64,000 nucleotides of DNA from positions 62,001-126,000 of the forward strand of contig DVLI01000007.1 of the NCBI GenBank assembly GCA_018715595.1, given 5' to 3'. A program made the translations under genes and the position numbers. Positions within the stretch are counted from its first letter, which is position 1, and the number at the start of each line of letters is the position of its first letter. Of the stretch, positions 60,426-64,000 are shown piece after piece. Origin of the DNA: Candidatus Caccoplasma merdavium (lineage in GTDB: Bacteria > Bacteroidota > Bacteroidia > Bacteroidales > UBA11471). Below the pieces are notes generated by a model that was not told the origin of the DNA, made no database searches, and was given only the letters and a program-made list of their open reading frames with translations.

Positions 60426-61322
60426 TCAATCATTGAGCTCGAACGGTTGGCTCCCGATGAGTTGTGTGTCGGCATAGATGATTACATCATAACGACCCGC
60501 GGTCAGATATTCTTCGACTTTCCAGTTGAAATACATTTTTTCGTTGTTACCCGTGTAATCGATGATTTGTTGCAAGGAATAATAACACTCTTTGCCGTCG
60601 AGGGTGAATGTGTTGCTGCGGTCTTTGACCAAGGTCGAGCCGTCGGGCTTTACGATGCACACATAGATTTTCTTTTCGCCTGTCGCGGCCATGATATTGC
60701 GGGCGATGGCAAAATTTATCCTCAGCCGCGACACTTTGTCTTTGTCGCCGGTTTTGCGGCCGCGCTTGTTGAGCGGTTGTATGTCGATGTCGATGGCTTC
60801 GAGGCGGGAAGCCTGCGATACCTTTTCGTTGAGCTCATGGTTGTCTTTTTGCAGTTTCGAGGCTTCGTCCGATGCTTTGCGGTAGCGTTGCAGGGCGTCG
60901 TTTTTCTCGGCTTGCAGCTGGCGGTTTTCCCGGTTGAGGGAGTCGATGGCTGCCTGGTATGTTTTGATGTTGCTGCGCAGGTCGTGCAACACCTCTTGCA
61001 GGGAGTCGATGGTGATGGCGTCGATGTTCTTGCGGTTGCGTAGCTCTTCGAGCAGCCGCTGCACGCGGGCCTTTTCGCGGTCGAGCCTCAATATGAGCGA
61101 GTCGTTGCGGAGCCACACGGGATTGTTTTCGTATTGCCTGTATTCGTCGAAGATGGCGGTATATTCTTCTTCGAGTTTGGCCCGTTCCTTTTCGATGTTC
61201 ACCTGCTCCTTGAAGTTCTTCATTTCCGAGCGTTGTAAGTAGACATAGGTCAGGAGCGCACCGATAAGTATTATCAGTACGGCACTGATAATAAGCCAAA
61301 TGACAGAAACCTGTTTTTTCAT
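60426..61322 (-). CDS. Membrane-anchored coiled-coil protein of unknown function
   Basis: A 298-residue protein with an N-terminal membrane helix (about 7-29), a long coiled coil (about 35-180) with heptads such as LRSNIKTYQAAIDSLNRENR, and a C-terminal beta-rich domain (about 195-298: RINFAIARNIMAATGEKKIY, VKDRSNTFTLDGKE, YLTAGRYDVIIYADTQLIGS). The C-terminal part resembles bacterial immunoglobulin-like or lipoprotein-type folds, but no family was recognised. It probably protrudes into the periplasm. It has its own promoter and a 100-base leader. Confidence 0.75.
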   Translation of the reverse strand: MKKQVSVIWLIISAVLIILIGALLTYVYLQRSEMKNFKEQVNIEKERAKLEEEYTAIFDEYRQYENNPVWLRNDSLILRLDREKARVQRLLEELRNRKNIDAITIDSLQEVLHDLRSNIKTYQAAIDSLNRENRQLQAEKNDALQRYRKASDEASKLQKDNHELNEKVSQASRLEAIDIDIQPLNKRGRKTGDKDKVSRLRINFAIARNIMAATGEKKIYVCIVKPDGSTLVKDRSNTFTLDGKECYYSLQQIIDYTGNNEKMYFNWKVEEYLTAGRYDVIIYADTQLIGSQPFELND

Positions 61323-61427
61323 TCTTTCTTGTTTTGAGATGCAGGTGAATCTTCCCGGAGACTTCGTCCGTAGGGGCTTGCGGAATTTTTAAGGCGTGTA
61401 TGGCTCGGGGGAAGAGACAATACAAGG

Positions 61428-61435
61428 CAAAGATA
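61428..61435 (-). promoter_or_regulatory. -7 box for the coiled-coil membrane protein
   Basis: Minus strand TATCTTTG matches TAnnTTTG; -33 element weak. Confidence 0.5.
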
Positions 61436-61551
61436 ATCACTTCTGTTACATGAAAAAAGCCGCAGCTCTCCTTTTTTTATAAAAAATACTTTTTAGGAAA
61501 TTCTTCACTAAAATAAAACTCCTGTTGCCCTTTATTCCTTTGAAAATATGT

Positions 61552-61559
61552 TATCTTTG
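61552..61559 (+). promoter_or_regulatory. -7 box for the PASTA gene
   Basis: TATCTTTG matches TAnnTTTG; the transcript would start about 20 bases before the GTG start at 61589. The -33 element is poor. Confidence 0.5.
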
Positions 61560-61588
61560 CAGCAATTCTTCGAAAAAAACAACTCCCT

Positions 61589-62230
61589 GTGAAAGTGCGT
61601 ATTCGTTTTTTGTCGCTCGGATTACATATCCTCATCATGTTGGCGGTCGCTGTCGTGGCTGTCGTGGCTCTTTTCTTTTGGCTCGGGCGGTACACCCGTC
61701 ACGGTGATGCTGTCGAGGTGCCCGATGTATGTGGCCTCTATTATCTCGATGCCGATGTGGCGTTGGCCGAGGGCGGCATGCATTCGATGGTCATCGACTC
61801 GATGTATATCGACGGGGTCGATAAAGGTCTTGTGCTCGACCAGGTGCCCCGGGCGGGAAGTACGGTGAAGAGCGGTCGCACGGTCTACCTCACCATCAAT
61901 GCCCTCAGTCCCCGCAAAGTGACGATACCCGAGTTGAAAAATCTCTCCTACCGTCAGGCCGAAGCCATTGTCAAAGGCTTGGGAATGGCCGCTCCGCAGA
62001 TTATCTATTGGAACTCCGAGTATAAGGATTTGGTCTTGAACGTCATGGCCGACGGGCGTCCCGTCGAGGCCGGTGACCGGTTGCCCGTGACGGCTCGCAT
62101 CACCTTCTCGGTGGGCAATGGCATATATGCACCCACTCGCAAGATGATTGCACCGAAAGACTCCCTGGCGGCCGATTCGCTGAGGGTCGATTCGCTCTCT
62201 CAGGTTCCCTCGTTGTTACCCCCGCTTTAA
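61589..62230 (+). CDS. Membrane-anchored PASTA-domain protein
   Basis: A 213-residue protein beginning with GTG. A membrane helix (about 10-32) is followed by two PASTA domains: about 43-108 (VEVPDVCGLYYLDADVAL ... VKSGRTVYLTIN) and 109-178 (VTIPELKNLSYRQAEAIV ... LPVTARITFSVG). PASTA domains bind peptidoglycan or beta-lactams in kinases and PBPs. Here no catalytic domain is attached. It sits ahead of an RluD-type gene and ddl, a conserved cluster in Bacteroidota, which hints at a cell-wall role. The next gene begins 12 bases after its stop. Confidence 0.9.
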   Translation: MKVRIRFLSLGLHILIMLAVAVVAVVALFFWLGRYTRHGDAVEVPDVCGLYYLDADVALAEGGMHSMVIDSMYIDGVDKGLVLDQVPRAGSTVKSGRTVYLTINALSPRKVTIPELKNLSYRQAEAIVKGLGMAAPQIIYWNSEYKDLVLNVMADGRPVEAGDRLPVTARITFSVGNGIYAPTRKMIAPKDSLAADSLRVDSLSQVPSLLPPL

Positions 62231-62241
62231 CTCGTTCCGAA

Positions 62242-63303
62242 ATGGAAGACGAGATCAGATACGATGAAGATATAGAGCTCGACGACGGGGATTCCCGGCA
62301 AATGTATGAGCATTACAAGTTTGTCGCCGACAAGGGGCAGGAGTTGTTGCGCATCGACAAGTTCCTCGTGGCCCGCACGGGCAATGTCTCCCGCAACCGC
62401 ATACAGCAAGCCGCCGAGGCCGGTTGCATTCTGGTCAACGGTAAACCGGTAAAATCGAACTACCGGGTCAAGCCCCTCGATGTCGTCTCCATCGTCATGG
62501 ACCGGCCTCCTTATGAAAACGAAATCCTTCCCGAAAACATTCCCCTCGATGTCGTGTATGAAGACCGTGACGTGCTGGTGGTGAACAAGCCCGCCGGCCT
62601 TGTCGTGCACCCCGGCCACGGAAATTACACGGGAACTCTCCTCAATGCGTTGGCCTACCGCTTCAAGGACGACCCCGACTTCGACGTTACCGACCCGCGG
62701 CTCGGCTTGGTGCATCGCATCGACAAAGACACCTCGGGACTGTTGGTCATCGCCAAGACTCCCGAGGCCAAGACCTCCCTCGGCAAACAATTCTTCGAGA
62801 AGACCACCCAGCGCAAGTATGTGGCTTTGGTGTGGGGCCGCATCGAAGAACCCGGTGGCCGCATCGAAGGAAACATCGGCCGCAATCCCAAGGACCGCTT
62901 GCAGATGACCGTCTTTCCCGACGGTTCGCAAGGGAAACCTGCCGTGACCCACTATACCGTGCTCGAACGCCTGGGTTATGTCACACTGGTCGAGTGCCGG
63001 CTCGAAACCGGGCGTACCCACCAGATTAGGGTGCACATGAAACACATCGGCCACACCCTCTTCAACGATGCCCGTTATGGCGGAAACGAGGTGCTCAAAG
63101 GAACGACCTTTGCCAAGTACAGGCAGTTTGTGCACAACTGTTTCGAAGTGTGTCCCCGTCAGGCGTTGCATGCCAAGACCTTGGGCTTTGTGCACCCCAC
63201 GACCGGAAAGCCTCTTTTCTTCGATTCGGAGTTGCCGGCCGACATGACGGCGCTCATCGAGCGCTGGCGCACCTATGTGTCTGGCCGCGAGACGATGGAA
63301 TGA
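62242..63303 (+). CDS. RluA/RluD-family rRNA pseudouridine synthase
   Basis: A 353-residue protein. N-terminal S4 RNA-binding domain (about 35-90), then the catalytic domain (about 100-330) with the family motif HRIDKDTSGLLVIAK holding the catalytic Asp, and RLETGRTHQIRVHMKHIGHT. The motif and length fit RluD, which modifies the helix 69 loop of 23S rRNA; RluA and RluC cannot be excluded. It lies between the PASTA gene and ddl in the same direction, likely one operon. Confidence 0.94.
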   Translation: MEDEIRYDEDIELDDGDSRQMYEHYKFVADKGQELLRIDKFLVARTGNVSRNRIQQAAEAGCILVNGKPVKSNYRVKPLDVVSIVMDRPPYENEILPENIPLDVVYEDRDVLVVNKPAGLVVHPGHGNYTGTLLNALAYRFKDDPDFDVTDPRLGLVHRIDKDTSGLLVIAKTPEAKTSLGKQFFEKTTQRKYVALVWGRIEEPGGRIEGNIGRNPKDRLQMTVFPDGSQGKPAVTHYTVLERLGYVTLVECRLETGRTHQIRVHMKHIGHTLFNDARYGGNEVLKGTTFAKYRQFVHNCFEVCPRQALHAKTLGFVHPTTGKPLFFDSELPADMTALIERWRTYVSGRETME

Positions 63304-63352
63304 ACCAGTAATTACCCTCTTATATAGTGTGTGAAAATTCAGCATTGAAACA

Positions 63353-64000
63353 ATGAAAAAACGTAATATCGCCGTCGTTTTCGGCGGCTATTCTTCCGAG
63401 AATGTAGTTTCTCGTCGCAGTGCGCAGGGTATCGCTTCGTTTCTCGATGCCCGGCGGTATGCCATCTATTTGGTCGACATAGAGCCTGACCGTTGGACGG
63501 TCGAGATGGAGGGCGCCGAAAGTATCGACATCGACCGCAGCGACTTCTCCTTTGTCAAGGACGGAGAAAAAATCTCCTTCGACCTGGCCTACATCACCAT
63601 ACATGGCAACCCCGGCGAAAACGGTATTTTGCAGGGATATTTCGACATGTTGGGCATTCCCTATTCCTGCTGTGATGTCTTTGCGGCGGCTCTCACGTTC
63701 AACAAGTTTGCCTGCAACCGCTATCTCTCGCAACTCGGGTTCCATGTCGCCAAGGCCGTGCGCATCGACGCCGGAGAAGAGGTCGACCCCCAATCAATCG
63801 CCGAGGCGGTGGGATTTCCCTGTTTTATCAAGCCCAACCAAGGCGGGTCGAGCTTTGGAACGACAAAAGTGAAGGCCGTCGACGAGATATTGCCCGCCAT
63901 AGCGGCCGCGCGAGCCGAAGACGACGGCGCGGTGCTTGCCGAGTCGTTTCTCGCCGGTACCGAGGTGTCGTGTGGCTGTTACAAGACACAGGCGGGTATG
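63353..64000 (+). CDS. ddl: D-alanine--D-alanine ligase (partial, cut by window end)
   Basis: The first 216 residues of Ddl from ATG 63353, 49 bases after the pseudouridine synthase gene; the rest lies beyond 64000. Visible parts are the N-terminal NIAVVFGGYSSENVVSRRSA, ITIHGNPGENGILQGYFDM, and the start of the ATP-grasp domain with FNKFACNRYLSQLG and FIKPNQGGSSFGTTKV. The enzyme joins two D-Ala for peptidoglycan precursors in the cytoplasm. No stop or frameshift is seen in the part present. Confidence 0.95.
   Translation, partial: MKKRNIAVVFGGYSSENVVSRRSAQGIASFLDARRYAIYLVDIEPDRWTVEMEGAESIDIDRSDFSFVKDGEKISFDLAYITIHGNPGENGILQGYFDMLGIPYSCCDVFAAALTFNKFACNRYLSQLGFHVAKAVRIDAGEEVDPQSIAEAVGFPCFIKPNQGGSSFGTTKVKAVDEILPAIAAARAEDDGAVLAESFLAGTEVSCGCYKTQAGM

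Noticed and set aside
1-64000. CRISPR array, insertion sequence, prophage or integrase
   Set aside because: No regularly spaced repeats, transposase, integrase or phage structural genes were seen anywhere in the window.

Overview
The window reads as a GC-rich chromosomal segment of a Bacteroidales bacterium (phylum Bacteroidota). Three things support this. The gene families are typical of the phylum: SprA, the T9SS plug protein, GldH, the alternative GlmU-like enzyme, DUF5723, bactofilin and the outer-membrane carboxypeptidase-regulatory/beta-barrel family. The promoters repeatedly fit the Bacteroidota consensus (TTTG, about 19-20 bases, then TAnnTTTG). Start codons generally lack a clear Shine-Dalgarno sequence and sit behind A-rich leaders. 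The species cannot be named from the sequence alone. No rRNA, CRISPR array, insertion sequence, integrase or phage gene was seen; most of the window is ordinary core chromosome.

Layout. 1-5.1 kb: end of an upstream transcript, a small flavodoxin-like ORF, and a two-gene operon for an exported 5'-nucleotidase and an exported GH3/beta-lactamase-fold fusion. 5.3-5.8 kb: rplS. 6.1-9.7 kb: an operon of a large lipoprotein and a DUF5723 envelope protein. 10.2-12.1 kb: an MsbA-type ABC exporter, divergent from a structured leader and a large outer-membrane beta-barrel gene (12.4-15.3 kb). 15.4-19.5 kb: apbE, an aspartate aminotransferase, a Crp/Fnr regulator and a MarC-type membrane protein. 19.7-24.5 kb: a three-gene alpha-glucan operon (debranching enzyme, glycosyltransferase, GH57). 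24.5-27.9 kb: a regulator (XRE-cupin), an acyl-CoA synthetase and proB in one operon. 28.1-29.9 kb: an FHA protein and a GlmU-like enzyme.

30.0-31.0 kb holds the one clearly foreign-looking island. It is a two-gene cassette of lower GC content, with a DpnD/PcfM-like small protein followed by a winged-helix plus nuclease-like protein, and each end is marked by an intrinsic terminator. It recalls the pneumococcal DpnI cassette and is the best candidate for an undescribed system.

31-43 kb: the giant SprA translocon gene with ruvA, a bactofilin, folB, the T9SS plug protein, tRNA-Arg(CCG), ung and a four-cysteine redox-type protein. 43.2-50.5 kb: a DUF4890-like protein and a tripartite RND efflux operon with a divergent LpxA-like acyltransferase at its end. 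50.8-55.1 kb: a coiled-coil gene, zapA, rny, a RicT/PSP1 protein and gldH. 55.2-60.3 kb: a TolC/HlyD/ABC-2 permease operon with no ATPase gene. 60.4-64 kb: a coiled-coil membrane protein, a PASTA protein, an RluD-type pseudouridine synthase and the start of ddl, cut by the window edge.

Themes: envelope biogenesis and export dominate (T9SS: sprA, plug, gldH; efflux: RND, ABC-2, MsbA; peptidoglycan and LPS: ddl, GlmU-like, LpxA-like, NagZ-like). The T9SS genes sit in three separate loci. Promoter positions settle several start codons where the open frame extends further upstream (ABC exporter, aminotransferase, folB, MarC, coiled-coil gene before zapA).
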